From positions 310,001 to 374,000 of the forward strand of contig CAVORW010000003.1 in the NCBI GenBank assembly GCA_963698715.1: a DNA stretch of 64,000 nt, given 5' to 3'. The position numbers and the translations under genes were made by a program. This document shows positions 1-8,204 of this stretch, piece by piece. Positions within the stretch are counted from its first letter, which is position 1. The number at the start of each line of letters is the position of its first letter. Under the pieces are notes generated by a model. That model had not been told where the DNA came from. It searched no databases and saw only the letters and a program-made list of their open reading frames with translations. Source of the stretch: CAWHJB01 sp963698715 (GTDB taxonomy: Bacteria; Chloroflexota; Anaerolineae; Anaerolineales; UBA4823).

Positions 1-648
1 AGCATTGGCTTGATCGATATAATTTTGTTCGGCGGTAGACCGCACATTGTTGTACATCCGCTGGGCTTCATTAAGCGCTTCCTGGGCATCGGCAACCGCT
101 TGTTGAGCCTGGGCCAGGCGAAGATCGCTGTTTTGGATGTCATCCAGCGCCTGCTGGGTATCCTCGACGTCTTTTAATGCCTGGGCGGCATCCATTTCGG
201 CGGAATCGGTCAGGTCATCCATAGCTTGCTGTGCTTCGATTACGTTCAACTCGGCCTGGGCCAGGGCAAGGGCGATATCCTGATCGGATTTGCCCGTATC
301 CAGACGGGCCAGCACCTGCTCGGCCTGGACTTTATCGCCCACGTTGACCAGCAGTTCAAACAATGTGCCGTTCTCATCGAAGCCAAGATTGATCTCGGAG
401 GCCGGGATCACTTCCCCGACACCGCTCGCAAAGACCGTCAGGTCACCCTGCCGGGCCACTGCAGTTTGAACTTGAGGTGTCGCGTCCGTTTGTGGATTGC
501 CTGCTGAAAGCACCCGATAGGCGCTAAATCCTCCTGCGCCGATCAGTACGATCACAGCCCCTGCCATCCAAATCCGCTTTTGACGGATGAATCTTTTCAG
601 CTCAAATTTCTTCTTAGCCGTCATTGCCGGTTGAGTTTGTTCTTTCAT
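1..648 (-). CDS. HlyD-like membrane fusion protein, partial (N-terminal 216 residues)
   Basis: The reading frame is open from the ATG at 648 to the window edge, so only the N-terminal part is visible. AGGAG lies 7 bases upstream of the ATG. A basic N-terminus (about residues 10-27) precedes one membrane segment near residues 28-45 (WMAGAVIVLIGAGGFSAY). A biotinyl/lipoyl-like half-motif follows (GEVIPASEINLGF, then VNVGDKVQAEQVLARLD), and then a long heptad-rich stretch full of Ala, Gln and Glu (ALAQAELNVIEAQQAMDDL and onward). This is the standard layout of periplasmic adaptor subunits of ABC or RND exporters, where a coiled-coil hairpin is inserted into the lipoyl domain. In a probable monoderm-like Chloroflexota it would act with a MacB-type ABC exporter, which would lie beyond the window. 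Substrate unknown. Confidence 0.85.
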   Translation of the reverse strand, partial: MKEQTQPAMTAKKKFELKRFIRQKRIWMAGAVIVLIGAGGFSAYRVLSAGNPQTDATPQVQTAVARQGDLTVFASGVGEVIPASEINLGFDENGTLFELLVNVGDKVQAEQVLARLDTGKSDQDIALALAQAELNVIEAQQAMDDLTDSAEMDAAQALKDVEDTQQALDDIQNSDLRLAQAQQAVADAQEALNEAQRMYNNVRSTAEQNYIDQANA

Positions 649-763
649 CCCTACACTCCTTCAAAATGGGGAATAACTTTGATCTCCCTAACCGCGATTG
701 CTGCGTGTCCAGTTTTATCCAAAGATAGCATCCTGTTTCACTCCTGGCCATACACCCGGTTAA

Positions 764-801
764 TAAAAAATACTGTCGGGTAGGCCCTGCCCCGACAGTA
801 T
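764..801 (-). terminator. Intrinsic terminator (minus strand)
   Basis: ATACTGTCGGG (770-780) and CCCGACAGTAT (791-801) form a perfect 11-bp stem with a 10-base loop. On the minus strand the stem is followed by a run of six T (A-run 765-770 on the plus strand). It lies between the end of the DUF362 gene and the start of the fusion-protein gene, so it probably ends the DUF362 transcript and makes the two genes separate units. Confidence 0.8.
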
Positions 802-893
802 AGATTAAACCTGTTCAGAAGTTGTTAAGAACTGATGTGGAGTTTATATATTTTTTCCAGGTTTGGTTGACCAGGAGCTCTGGAAAGATGAAG

Positions 894-2057
894 TTATTGG
901 GCGGGGATGTAAGTGGCCTCCGCACGCGGGAATTGTTCTACGGGCAGTACGTCTACAAGCTCATAATCACGTCTGCCCAGGCCTAATTTTTCACCGTATT
1001 CCAGCACTTTGTAAGGGTCTTTGTAAGGGCCATGCAGCCAGCGGAAAGGGTGGCCCTCTCGGGTATGGACTTCCATAGAAACCGGCAAATTCTCTTCGAT
1101 TAATGGCGTTTTAGCGGTTGTGTCCAGCACGGCCTGATCGAGTGCAATAATGTCGTCCGATCCAAATATACCGGCATCCGGCAGAATGGGCATACCGGTG
1201 AAGCCGAAGCAGTCACATACCGGCGTCATGTGGGTGGCGAGAACCAGATGAGTGGCTTTTTCTTTAGCGAAGGTGCTCATTGAAATAGCAGTACTGATTG
1301 CGTTGGCTTCCTGAAAAGAATGAAAATTTATCGGATCAATTTTCAGGCTGCCAGGTGGAGCCACCTTCAGACAGCGACCGCATTGGTTGCATTCTTCAAT
1401 GTGCAGGTGAACTTCGCCGGGGTGCCTTTTATCTTCTACCAGCGCGCTGCTAGGGCAGGCAGCCATGATCTGCTGGCGCGTTTCTTCATCCGGGCAAAGC
1501 TCGCCGAACCAGTAGCGATCAAAGTGGCAAGTGTCGTGAATGGCACTGCGTGTTTCGCCTGCCATGCAGCCCAGGGCAAGGTTTTTAATGGCGCCGCCGT
1601 AACCATTGCTGGGGTGGCCTTTGGCGTGAGCGAAGTTTATCAAAAAAGAGGCATCCTCTATCAATCCGGCGACCTGCCAGGTCTTAATGTTTTTATATGG
1701 CCATTCATGAGGGTAACGATATTTCTCATCCAGGCCTGCGACTGGAAAGATTGGGCAGCCCAGAACTTCCGCTGTATAACCGCGCTCAGCCCCCGATTGG
1801 GTATCCCAATCCAGGTCGCACACGAATGGCTGGCCGCCCCCATCTTTGACAGCCTGAACGACTTTGCGTACAAAGACAGGATGGATGACTGAATAGCCTA
1901 TATGATTGCCGACATGCATCTTGATGGCTACTTTTTCGTCTTTGACGCGCTCGCGGATGTGAAGTTTCTCAATAATCAGATCCAGCTTGGCAGGTAGGGT
2001 CTCTTTGGCATCCAGCCTGGCCTGGCGTGGAGAGCCAAAATACACAGTGCTTTTCAT
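894..2057 (-). CDS. DUF362 domain protein with incomplete ferredoxin motif
   Basis: The product has 387 residues from the ATG at 2057, chosen because AGAAGGAG sits 8 bases upstream; a longer frame runs to 2201 but has no ribosome site. It begins MKSTVYFGSPRQARLDAKET and carries the DUF362 pattern (VAIKMHVGNHIGYSVIHP, FINFAHAKGHPSNGYGGAIKN, CMAGETRSAIHD). A cysteine cluster reads CNQCGRCLKVAPPG. In DUF362 proteins this part is usually a ferredoxin-type C-x2-C-x2-C-x3-C-P; here Ala stands where the fourth Cys is expected, so the cluster may be a 3Fe-4S or a different site. No signal peptide is seen, so the protein is probably cytoplasmic. Its biochemical role is unknown in the family. It is followed by its own terminator and is divergent from the EamA gene. 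Confidence 0.85.
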   Translation of the reverse strand: MKSTVYFGSPRQARLDAKETLPAKLDLIIEKLHIRERVKDEKVAIKMHVGNHIGYSVIHPVFVRKVVQAVKDGGGQPFVCDLDWDTQSGAERGYTAEVLGCPIFPVAGLDEKYRYPHEWPYKNIKTWQVAGLIEDASFLINFAHAKGHPSNGYGGAIKNLALGCMAGETRSAIHDTCHFDRYWFGELCPDEETRQQIMAACPSSALVEDKRHPGEVHLHIEECNQCGRCLKVAPPGSLKIDPINFHSFQEANAISTAISMSTFAKEKATHLVLATHMTPVCDCFGFTGMPILPDAGIFGSDDIIALDQAVLDTTAKTPLIEENLPVSMEVHTREGHPFRWLHGPYKDPYKVLEYGEKLGLGRRDYELVDVLPVEQFPRAEATYIPAQ

Positions 2058-2280
2058 AATTGCAACTCCTTCTTGAAAATCTGGTTTATTGTATCTCACT
2101 TCACGAATAGCCCTCCCGATCACTCTGGAAATTCTCAATGGTTCCTTGGGAATCAACCTGCATTCGCCGGCTGCGCGATAAACATTTGCACGGAATTGCA
2201 TGGAATGATAAGATCACACGCAATCAAAACCACTCCAACAAGAATGTCTCTCCGAGATGCTCGTGCGATTGTAGGACGAA

Positions 2281-3246
2281 ATGGACAATTCCCAAAATCA
2301 ACCTGCTCCGATGCTGTCTCGAGGGTACTGGATTTGCCTGGTGGGGGTTACATTCTGGTCAACAACTGGCATCCTGATCCGTTACCTGACCGTAAATTTC
2401 CAGCTCCCGGCCCTGGTCTTGGCCTTCTGGCGTGATTTATTCGTAGCCTTGGCCTTGCTGATCGGCTTGAAATTTGCTGGCCTTCATTTCTCTGCCACCA
2501 TCCGCCGCCATTGGAAATTTCTGCTGTTCTATGGCTGGATGTTGTCAATCTTCAACGCCCTATGGACTTTTTCAGTAGCGCTGAATGGCGCGGCTGTATC
2601 CACCGTATTGGTGTACAGCTCACCGGCGTTTACAGCGGTTCTCGGGTGGTGGTTTTTTAAGGAGCAAATCGGCTGGTTTAAAGTTGGGGTGATCTTGTTT
2701 TGCTTGGCCGGTACATTTCTTGTCTCCGAGGCTTATACTCGGGCGGTGTGGCAGGTCAACCTGGCCGGCGTAATCACCGGGGTGGCTTCTGGCTTGCTTT
2801 TCGCAGCATATGGTTTGTTTGGTAAGCTGGCAGTCAGGCGCCAGATCAACTCCTGGGTCAGCCTGGCGGTCACATTTGGGAGTGCGGCTGGTTTCCTGCT
2901 CTTTTATAACCTGATCGCCAGCCTAGCAAACGGCCGGACGCCGGTGGCCGATTTGTTATGGCTGGGTGATTCCTTCTCCGGCTGGTCCATCCTGATCTTG
3001 CTGGCGCTGGTCCCTACTATTGCTGGTTACGGCCTGTATACCAACAGCCTTAATTATCTGCCCACCAACGTCGCCAATCTGATCGCCACCCTGGAACCGG
3101 TGCAGACTACGATCCTGGCCGTGCTCTTGCTGGGGGAGACGATGGGCATTGCCCAACTTTGGGGAAGCAGCTTGATCCTGGGCAGCGTGATTGCCCTGCG
3201 CGTCTGGGAAGGGAGTCTCAGACGCCACGTGGTTGTTGCAAAGTGA
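2281..3246 (+). CDS. EamA/DMT-family transporter
   Basis: The product has 321 residues with about ten hydrophobic segments, the usual size and count for a drug/metabolite transporter with two EamA repeats. The first repeat starts near residue 15 (WICLVGVTFWSTTGILIRYL). The second starts near residue 160 (VITGVASGLLFAAYGLFGKL) and ends with the characteristic YTNSLNYLPTNVANLIATLEPV and LLLGETMG. It would sit in the cytoplasmic membrane and move a small metabolite; the substrate cannot be read from the sequence. The ATG at 2281 is preceded by AGGACG. It is divergent from the DUF362 gene and followed by a 340-base untranslated stretch. Confidence 0.9.
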   Translation: MDNSQNQPAPMLSRGYWICLVGVTFWSTTGILIRYLTVNFQLPALVLAFWRDLFVALALLIGLKFAGLHFSATIRRHWKFLLFYGWMLSIFNALWTFSVALNGAAVSTVLVYSSPAFTAVLGWWFFKEQIGWFKVGVILFCLAGTFLVSEAYTRAVWQVNLAGVITGVASGLLFAAYGLFGKLAVRRQINSWVSLAVTFGSAAGFLLFYNLIASLANGRTPVADLLWLGDSFSGWSILILLALVPTIAGYGLYTNSLNYLPTNVANLIATLEPVQTTILAVLLLGETMGIAQLWGSSLILGSVIALRVWEGSLRRHVVVAK

Positions 3247-3399
3247 AAACTTTAAGACCAGGTTTGTGGGATAAGCGTTATCAACAGCGAGTTGTAAAGC
3301 CGTGGTATTATCCGCTCTTGGGTTTGTGAATATCAAGGACTTGCGATATTATTTACTGCAGATATTAGTTTGGAGTGCATTTACGATGATACTTTATCA

Positions 3400-3543
3400 C
3401 CGTCACACCTGAATATGACCCACCGGCATTGGACAACGCCCGGTAGCTAATCCTGATGCGCCGGCGTGTGGCGGAGAAAGGTAGATGCTTTAAAAGCAGA
3501 CAAAACTTCCAGACCACCGTATAGCCGTGCGCGGTGGTTTTTT
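3400..3543 (+). ncRNA. Candidate structured RNA leader (riboswitch-like) upstream of the YedF-like gene
   Basis: CCGTCACAC (3400-3408) pairs with GTGTGGCGG (3466-3474) over 9 bp with one G-U wobble and encloses a 57-base junction. Inside, ACCGG (3422-3426) can pair with CCGGT (3440-3444), and a GCCGGC (3460-3465) offers an alternative partner. A small hairpin TGCTT/AAGCA follows near 3486-3498, then an intrinsic terminator at 3513-3543, then the ribosome site of the next gene. A closed junction, alternative pairings and a terminator before the start codon are the layout of a transcriptional riboswitch or T-box-like leader. I do not recognise the consensus of a known class. The rest of the 3247-3590 gap shows only a 6-bp AATATC/GATATT hairpin at 3329-3350. 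Confidence 0.45.
3513..3543 (+). terminator. Intrinsic terminator before the YedF-like gene
   Basis: ACCACCG (3513-3519) pairs with CGGTGGT (3532-3538) around a 12-base loop and runs into six T (3538-3543). It ends 47 bases before the start codon of the next gene, so it either ends the upstream EamA transcript or acts as the expression platform of the leader RNA. Confidence 0.75.
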
Positions 3544-3590
3544 ATTTATCGCTACCAGCAGTAGCGCATTCACTTTCTATGGAGGATAAT

Positions 3591-3935
3591 ATGCCTGGAT
3601 CCGATACCACGATTTTGATTACTCGCAGAGGAATGGGGGAGGCTGATCCTGAGCTGCAAATCCGGCTCATTCAAACCTATTTTAAATTGTTGGATGAGAG
3701 CAATACCCTGCCCGCAGTAATCTGTTTTTACGCCAAAGGAGTCCACCTGGTTGTGGAGGGGTCTCCGGTTCTGGAATCACTCCAATCCCTTGAGACCAAA
3801 GGCGTCCGGCTGATCATCTGTAACACCTGCCTGAATTTCTATGGCCTGGCAGAAAATGTGGCTGTCGGTATCAAGGGCGGCATGACCGACATCATCGAAG
3901 CCCAGCGCCGGGCGGAGAAAGTGATTACGTTGTAG
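3591..3935 (+). CDS. YedF-like DsrE-family protein (selenium/sulphur metabolism)
   Basis: The product has 114 residues from the ATG at 3591, which has GGAGG 7 bases upstream; an earlier in-frame start would place the terminator inside the gene. The body matches the C-terminal DsrE-like domain of the selenium-metabolism protein YedF: ILITRRGMGEADPEL near the start, then GVHLVVEGSPVLESLQSLE and ICNTCLNFYGLAENVAVG, with the conserved Cys pair CNTC about residues 79-82. YedF proteins normally carry an N-terminal TusA domain, which is missing here. YedF is often linked to selD, but no selD, selA or tRNA-Sec was found in this window. The role is probably persulphide or selenium handling in the cytoplasm. 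It is preceded by the candidate RNA leader and followed by a MITE-like repeat. Confidence 0.8.
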   Translation: MPGSDTTILITRRGMGEADPELQIRLIQTYFKLLDESNTLPAVICFYAKGVHLVVEGSPVLESLQSLETKGVRLIICNTCLNFYGLAENVAVGIKGGMTDIIEAQRRAEKVITL

Positions 3936-3976
3936 TTTTCCCAGTGGCTGATATGGTAAGATATTTTAAAAGGGAC

Positions 3977-4051
3977 GGGGACGCTAAAATGTTGTAGGAA
4001 GATATTTATTAGTGTTCGGTTTGTGCGGCGTCAGTGGCACAAACCGAACAC
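3977..4051. repeat. MITE-like repeat, IS-end plus long hairpin (left part)
   Basis: GGGGACGCTAAAATGTTGTAG (bases from 3977) closely resembles the terminal repeat of the ISKra4-like element at 25369. It is followed by a perfect 15-bp hairpin, GTGTTCGGTTTGTGC (4012-4026) and GCACAAACCGAACAC (4037-4051). The same pair of parts occurs at 21514-21615. The right terminal repeat is not visible here, so the copy looks truncated. It ends 62 bases before the SARP gene start. Confidence 0.75.
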
Positions 4052-4112
4052 CAAATGACCCTGGATTGCCTTGCTGGTAGGATTGCTACCCTCTGCGACA
4101 TTGCTGAACACA

Positions 4113-7100
4113 ATGGCTAACTCTTTAAAATTTTTCCTGTTCGGACCATTTCAAGTTTTTCGTAATAATCGCCTCATTACACATGACGAATGGCTGTCGC
4201 AGCAAACTCGCACAATGTGTAAGTTCCTGCTTGCATCCAGGGGGAAGGTGGTTTCCAGCGAACAGATCATCGATATATTCTGGCCCGATGAATCGCCCGA
4301 TGCAGCCCGCCGCCGCTTGCATGTGCGCATTAGCCAATTGCGGAAAGCGCTGGGGTCAGGTAAATCTCTGCTGCAAACTGTAGACGGGGGGTACATATTC
4401 AATCTTGACGAGACCTGCTGGTTGGACGTGGATGAGTTTCTTGCCTTGCTGGCCGAGGCGAAGCTATATCAAGAGGATGATCGACAACCTTTAGCTATCC
4501 GTGCTTACGAGCAGGCGCGCGAGCTATACCGGGGAGACTTTCTGTCCGAAGACCTGTATGCCGATTGGGCAGTTTCTCCGCGTGAATTCCTGAGCGAGCG
4601 TTTTTTAACGTTGTTAATTGAGTTATCAGAATGTTACGCTCAACAAGGACGGTTTAGATTGGCGATCGCGCTCTGCCAGGAGGCTCTGGCTCACGATCCG
4701 GTCCGTGAAACGATCTACGTACGTTTGATGCTTTACCATTTCTATGCTGGAGAACGTGTACAGGCATTGCGAACGATCGAACGCTGCCGCAAAGTCTTAG
4801 AGGATGAGTTAGCTGTTAAGCCGCTACCTTCTACACTGGAATTAGCGTCACAAATCAGGGATGGTAAATTGTGGGCGGGCAACGACGCGCCTCGCTATCC
4901 TCCTCCTATATATGAAGGTCGCCTGTTTGAGGTTCCCTATTCCTTAAGCGAGATTCCTTTTGTGGGGCGTGAAAGGGAGTATGCCTGGTTGATCGAGCAG
5001 TGGCGAGACGATGGTACGCGTGTGATCATGATAGAGGGTGAGGCCGGGATTGGTAAAAGCAGGCTGGTAGAAACCTTCGCGGGCTATATCTTTTCCCAGA
5101 AGGCACGCGTGCTGCATGCAAGGATACCTTCTACAGAGCACTCGCCTTTGTTGCCAATTGTTACAGCATTACGTCCACTTTTGGAACAGAACTTGAATCT
5201 TCCAACAACCACCCTGGCGGCTCTATCCACACTCTTTCCCGGGGTTTCTGTGCTCGCAGGCAGTCTCCCTCGACTACCTGGGTTGCCGCCCGAAGCCGAG
5301 CGGCAGCGCTTGTTCCAGGCAGTCGATGTCCTTGTCAAAGCGTGCGCCCACTCGCGGATGTTGCTGGTTTTAGACGACGCGCATCATTTGGGCATGGCGG
5401 CTTGCGAATTGTTGGTGCGGCTTTCAGGCTCGCTCAAAGTGTTACTGACTTTCAGAAGTGAAGAAGCTTCAACCGATCACCCAATCCGGTCTGTTTTTCG
5501 AAACGTGAGGGGCGCCAATAGTGTGGTTATTCGGCAGCTTGAACCGTTGGATTCCGATTGTATAAAGGCTTTGATCCATCGCTTAGCTGCCAACGACCTT
5601 CCCGAAATTGCCCAAGAGGTTGTCGACCTCAGTGGCGGTAATCCGCTTTATTTGGTGGCGTTGCTGCAGCATATGTTCGAAATCGGCCAATTATATGTCG
5701 ATGCCATTGGCGGGTGGGGTATAACCGGGGATCAGGCGGTAACTATCCCTCCAACAGTGCGAGAAATTATCGAGATGCGCTTGCGACGCTTGAGCCGTTC
5801 CCAAAGCCGCATTTTCGATCAGGCCTCGGTTTTTGGTGGGGAGTTCGATTTCGCTCTCCTTCAGGAGGCCAGTCGTCAACCTGAAAATAAATTGTTGGCG
5901 ATACTGGATGAATTGATGGATTTGGCTTTGATCTTTGAGCCGCGTGACCGGGATCGCGGGGAATTTTCTATTGCCCACGATTGTTACACTGAGATCGTTT
6001 ACGAAACCATTCCCCAGGCACGCCGCAAAAAAATGCACCTCCGGGCGGCAGAGGCCATTGAAAAACTATATGCAGGGGAGCTGCAAAATTACTTTGGATT
6101 ATTAGCAGATCATTTTGCCAGAGCCCTGGTCGTTGAGCGTGAACGCCATTATGCTTGCCTGGCGGGGGAACAAGCTGCAGCTCAATTTGCCAGTCGGGAA
6201 GCGATCCAATACTTGAGCCGGGCATTGGAACTGACGCCCAACGATGATTTCACCCAGCGCTCTCGGCTGTACTTGGCGCGTGAGCGCGTCTATGATTTGC
6301 TGGGAGACCGCCATAAGCAGAAAAATGATCTGGACGCACTGGAGCTTCTGGCCAATAAATTGGAAACTTGTAAGCGAGCCGAAATTTCACTGCGCAAGGC
6401 TGCATACGCATGGATTATTGGCGATGACACGCTGTCAGGTCCGGCGCTTGAAGAAGCGATCTCTCTGGCATATAACAGCCAGGCAACCGAGATTGAAGCA
6501 GCAGCCTATCTCTTGCGAGGGCGCGCCACTACAGATCAAAATACTGCCAGAGAGGACCTGGAAAAAGCAAGGATTCTGGCACAACAAAATGGGCTGCGCG
6601 GGATGGAAGGCGATATCCTGCGGTGTATAGGAAATGCCTTTTTTTGGCAGAACAATTTCGAAGAAAGTGGGACATACTTTGATCAAGCTCTCAAAATTCA
6701 TCGAGAAGTCGGTGATCTGCACGGCGAACTATCGGCATTAAACAACCTTGGGTATTTAATGCAATTATTGGGCGATCCGAATAGATCGATTGCTTTTTAC
6801 GAGCAGGGCCTTGCGATAGCCCAGGGTACTGGTGATCGCTTGGCCGAGGGCGTGCTACTGACTAATTTGGGCGATCTAACGATCCAATCAGGCAATTATG
6901 CTCGCGCCCAGAATTGGTTAGAGCAGGCGAAAGTGATCCGAGAGGAAATCGCGAATGAAGAGGGAGTCGGTGTGGCGTTAAAACGGCTGGGCGATGTGTT
7001 CCGGCTGCAGGGGAAATACATGCATGCCAGGGCTATGTATGAAAGAGCCTTCGAAATCAGTAAGCGCATCGACCATCGCGAACAGCAAGGCGGAACCCTC

Positions 7101-7784
7101 GATTCATTAGCGCTGGTTCATACCGAGTTGGGAGATTATTCAGCCGCACAGAATTATTTTGAAAGGGCAATAAGTGTTATAAAAGACGAGAAGTCACCGG
7201 ATAGAATTCGCGCTCTGGCAAACAGGAGTTTGCTCTATCACCTTCTTGCTGATCATAAAACTGCCCTGGAATTCGGGATGCAAGCGCTTTCTCTGAGCAA
7301 AGACCTGCCCCAGATTCATGCTATAGCCCTGACAAATGTCGGGCATGCCCTGGCTGGCTTACTTAATTATGAACAGGCACGCGATCATTTTGAACAAGCT
7401 CTGAAAATTCGCCGCAGTTTAAAGCAACCGCATCTGGCAACAGAACCCCTGGCAGGCTTGGCAGAATTGGCCTTGGAGCAAAACAACCTGGCTAAGGCGC
7501 AAGCCTGGATTGAAGAGATCTTGCAAATTCCAAATATTCAGACGTTGGCAGGGCCAGATCAATTATTCAGCGTATACCTGACCTGTTATAAGGTGCTACA
7601 CAGAAGCCGGGATCCGCGCAGGCATGAAATAATCGAGATTGCGTTCAGCCGGCTGCAGGAACGTGGTGCAGCCATAGATAATGCCCGCTTGCGCCAGTCG
7701 TACCTTGAAATGGTGAAAGCCAACCAGGCAATCGTAAAACTTTATTCCGAATTAAATAGGAGTTACGCAGTTCAGAGGGCTTGA
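4113..7784 (+). CDS. SARP-type transcriptional regulator with AAA ATPase and TPR domains
   Basis: From the ATG at 4113 the product has 1223 residues. A TTG at 4071 would add 14 residues; neither start has a strong ribosome site. Domains in order: a winged-helix DNA-binding part (about 5-100), a bacterial transcriptional activator domain (about 105-250), an AAA/NTPase core with Walker A (EGEAGIGKSRLVE, near 310) and Walker B (MLLVLDDAH, near 415), and TPR repeats filling about residues 660-1200 (for example AIAFYEQGLAIAQGTGD and ARAMYERAFEI). This is the SARP/LAL architecture in which ATP and a TPR-bound signal control activation of target genes. The likely target is downstream: a small protein and a large secreted protein in the same direction. 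A terminator separates them from this gene. Confidence 0.9.
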   Translation: MANSLKFFLFGPFQVFRNNRLITHDEWLSQQTRTMCKFLLASRGKVVSSEQIIDIFWPDESPDAARRRLHVRISQLRKALGSGKSLLQTVDGGYIFNLDETCWLDVDEFLALLAEAKLYQEDDRQPLAIRAYEQARELYRGDFLSEDLYADWAVSPREFLSERFLTLLIELSECYAQQGRFRLAIALCQEALAHDPVRETIYVRLMLYHFYAGERVQALRTIERCRKVLEDELAVKPLPSTLELASQIRDGKLWAGNDAPRYPPPIYEGRLFEVPYSLSEIPFVGREREYAWLIEQWRDDGTRVIMIEGEAGIGKSRLVETFAGYIFSQKARVLHARIPSTEHSPLLPIVTALRPLLEQNLNLPTTTLAALSTLFPGVSVLAGSLPRLPGLPPEAERQRLFQAVDVLVKACAHSRMLLVLDDAHHLGMAACELLVRLSGSLKVLLTFRSEEASTDHPIRSVFRNVRGANSVVIRQLEPLDSDCIKALIHRLAANDLPEIAQEVVDLSGGNPLYLVALLQHMFEIGQLYVDAIGGWGITGDQAVTIPPTVREIIEMRLRRLSRSQSRIFDQASVFGGEFDFALLQEASRQPENKLLAILDELMDLALIFEPRDRDRGEFSIAHDCYTEIVYETIPQARRKKMHLRAAEAIEKLYAGELQNYFGLLADHFARALVVERERHYACLAGEQAAAQFASREAIQYLSRALELTPNDDFTQRSRLYLARERVYDLLGDRHKQKNDLDALELLANKLETCKRAEISLRKAAYAWIIGDDTLSGPALEEAISLAYNSQATEIEAAAYLLRGRATTDQNTAREDLEKARILAQQNGLRGMEGDILRCIGNAFFWQNNFEESGTYFDQALKIHREVGDLHGELSALNNLGYLMQLLGDPNRSIAFYEQGLAIAQGTGDRLAEGVLLTNLGDLTIQSGNYARAQNWLEQAKVIREEIANEEGVGVALKRLGDVFRLQGKYMHARAMYERAFEISKRIDHREQQGGTLDSLALVHTELGDYSAAQNYFERAISVIKDEKSPDRIRALANRSLLYHLLADHKTALEFGMQALSLSKDLPQIHAIALTNVGHALAGLLNYEQARDHFEQALKIRRSLKQPHLATEPLAGLAELALEQNNLAKAQAWIEEILQIPNIQTLAGPDQLFSVYLTCYKVLHRSRDPRRHEIIEIAFSRLQERGAAIDNARLRQSYLEMVKANQAIVKLYSELNRSYAVQRA

Positions 7785-7946
7785 TGGATAAACCATCTGC
7801 TCCTTCAACTGCGTAAGTGGTTCTCTCGCTAAGTCTCTAACACAGAAAAGATGGTTGTAGTGAACATACACCACACATCCTTCTGATTTAGCGAGAATAC
7901 CAGTAAGCCCTATTAAAGTAAGAAATCAGTAAGGTTGCTTTGATAC

Positions 7947-7975
7947 GCTATAGTCGATGGCTGTAGCTTTTTTTA
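7947..7975 (+). terminator. Intrinsic terminator after the SARP gene
   Basis: GCTATAG (7947-7953) pairs with CTGTAGC (7961-7967), one T-G wobble, 7-base loop, followed by seven T (7968-7974). It lies 20 bases before the small gene at 7995. The preceding 160 bases also hold a 9-bp inverted repeat, TCTCGCTAA (7824-7832) and TTAGCGAGA (7888-7896), so a regulated leader is possible. Confidence 0.75.
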
Positions 7976-7994
7976 TTTCTTATTGGAACTGCCG

Positions 7995-8204
7995 ATGAGC
8001 CACTCCCTGAAGCGGAGAACGGTGATTTTTATCGTGCGGGTATGGGCGGAATATTTAAGCGAACAGCCGCTGCGCTGGCAAGGCGTCATCGAAATGGCAG
8101 GTACCGGCCAGAAAATCCATTTCTCCCATCTCGAAGAAATCGCCGAAATAATTCAAAAACACACCAAACTGCTAATGGATAAGGAGACGAATAATGAAAC
8201 CTAA
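7995..8204 (+). CDS. Small conserved-looking protein, function unknown
   Basis: The product has 69 residues from the ATG at 7995; a TTG at 7983 would add four. It is soluble and highly patterned: a basic start, then FIVRVWAEYLSEQPLRWQGVIEM, a GTGQK turn, and FSHLEEIAEIIQKH. From memory, small proteins with the pattern F-V-R-I/V-W-x-E ... W-R/Q-G-x-I ... SG/GT ... F-x-x-L-x-E-I recur in Chloroflexota genomes, often near SARP-like regulators; this would need a search to confirm. It overlaps the next gene by 11 bases, so the two are probably translated together. No enzymatic motif is visible. It may be a beta-rich adaptor or a small regulator of the secreted protein. Confidence 0.65.
   Translation: MSHSLKRRTVIFIVRVWAEYLSEQPLRWQGVIEMAGTGQKIHFSHLEEIAEIIQKHTKLLMDKETNNET

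Noticed and set aside
1320..1892. Long plus-strand open frame of 190 codons
   Set aside because: It lies wholly inside the DUF362 gene on the other strand, has no ribosome site, and its product shows no family pattern.
3400..3480. Selenocysteine tRNA in front of the YedF-like gene
   Set aside because: There is no T-arm with TTCGA, no 8-bp acceptor stem and no UCA anticodon loop. The folded region is better described as a leader RNA.
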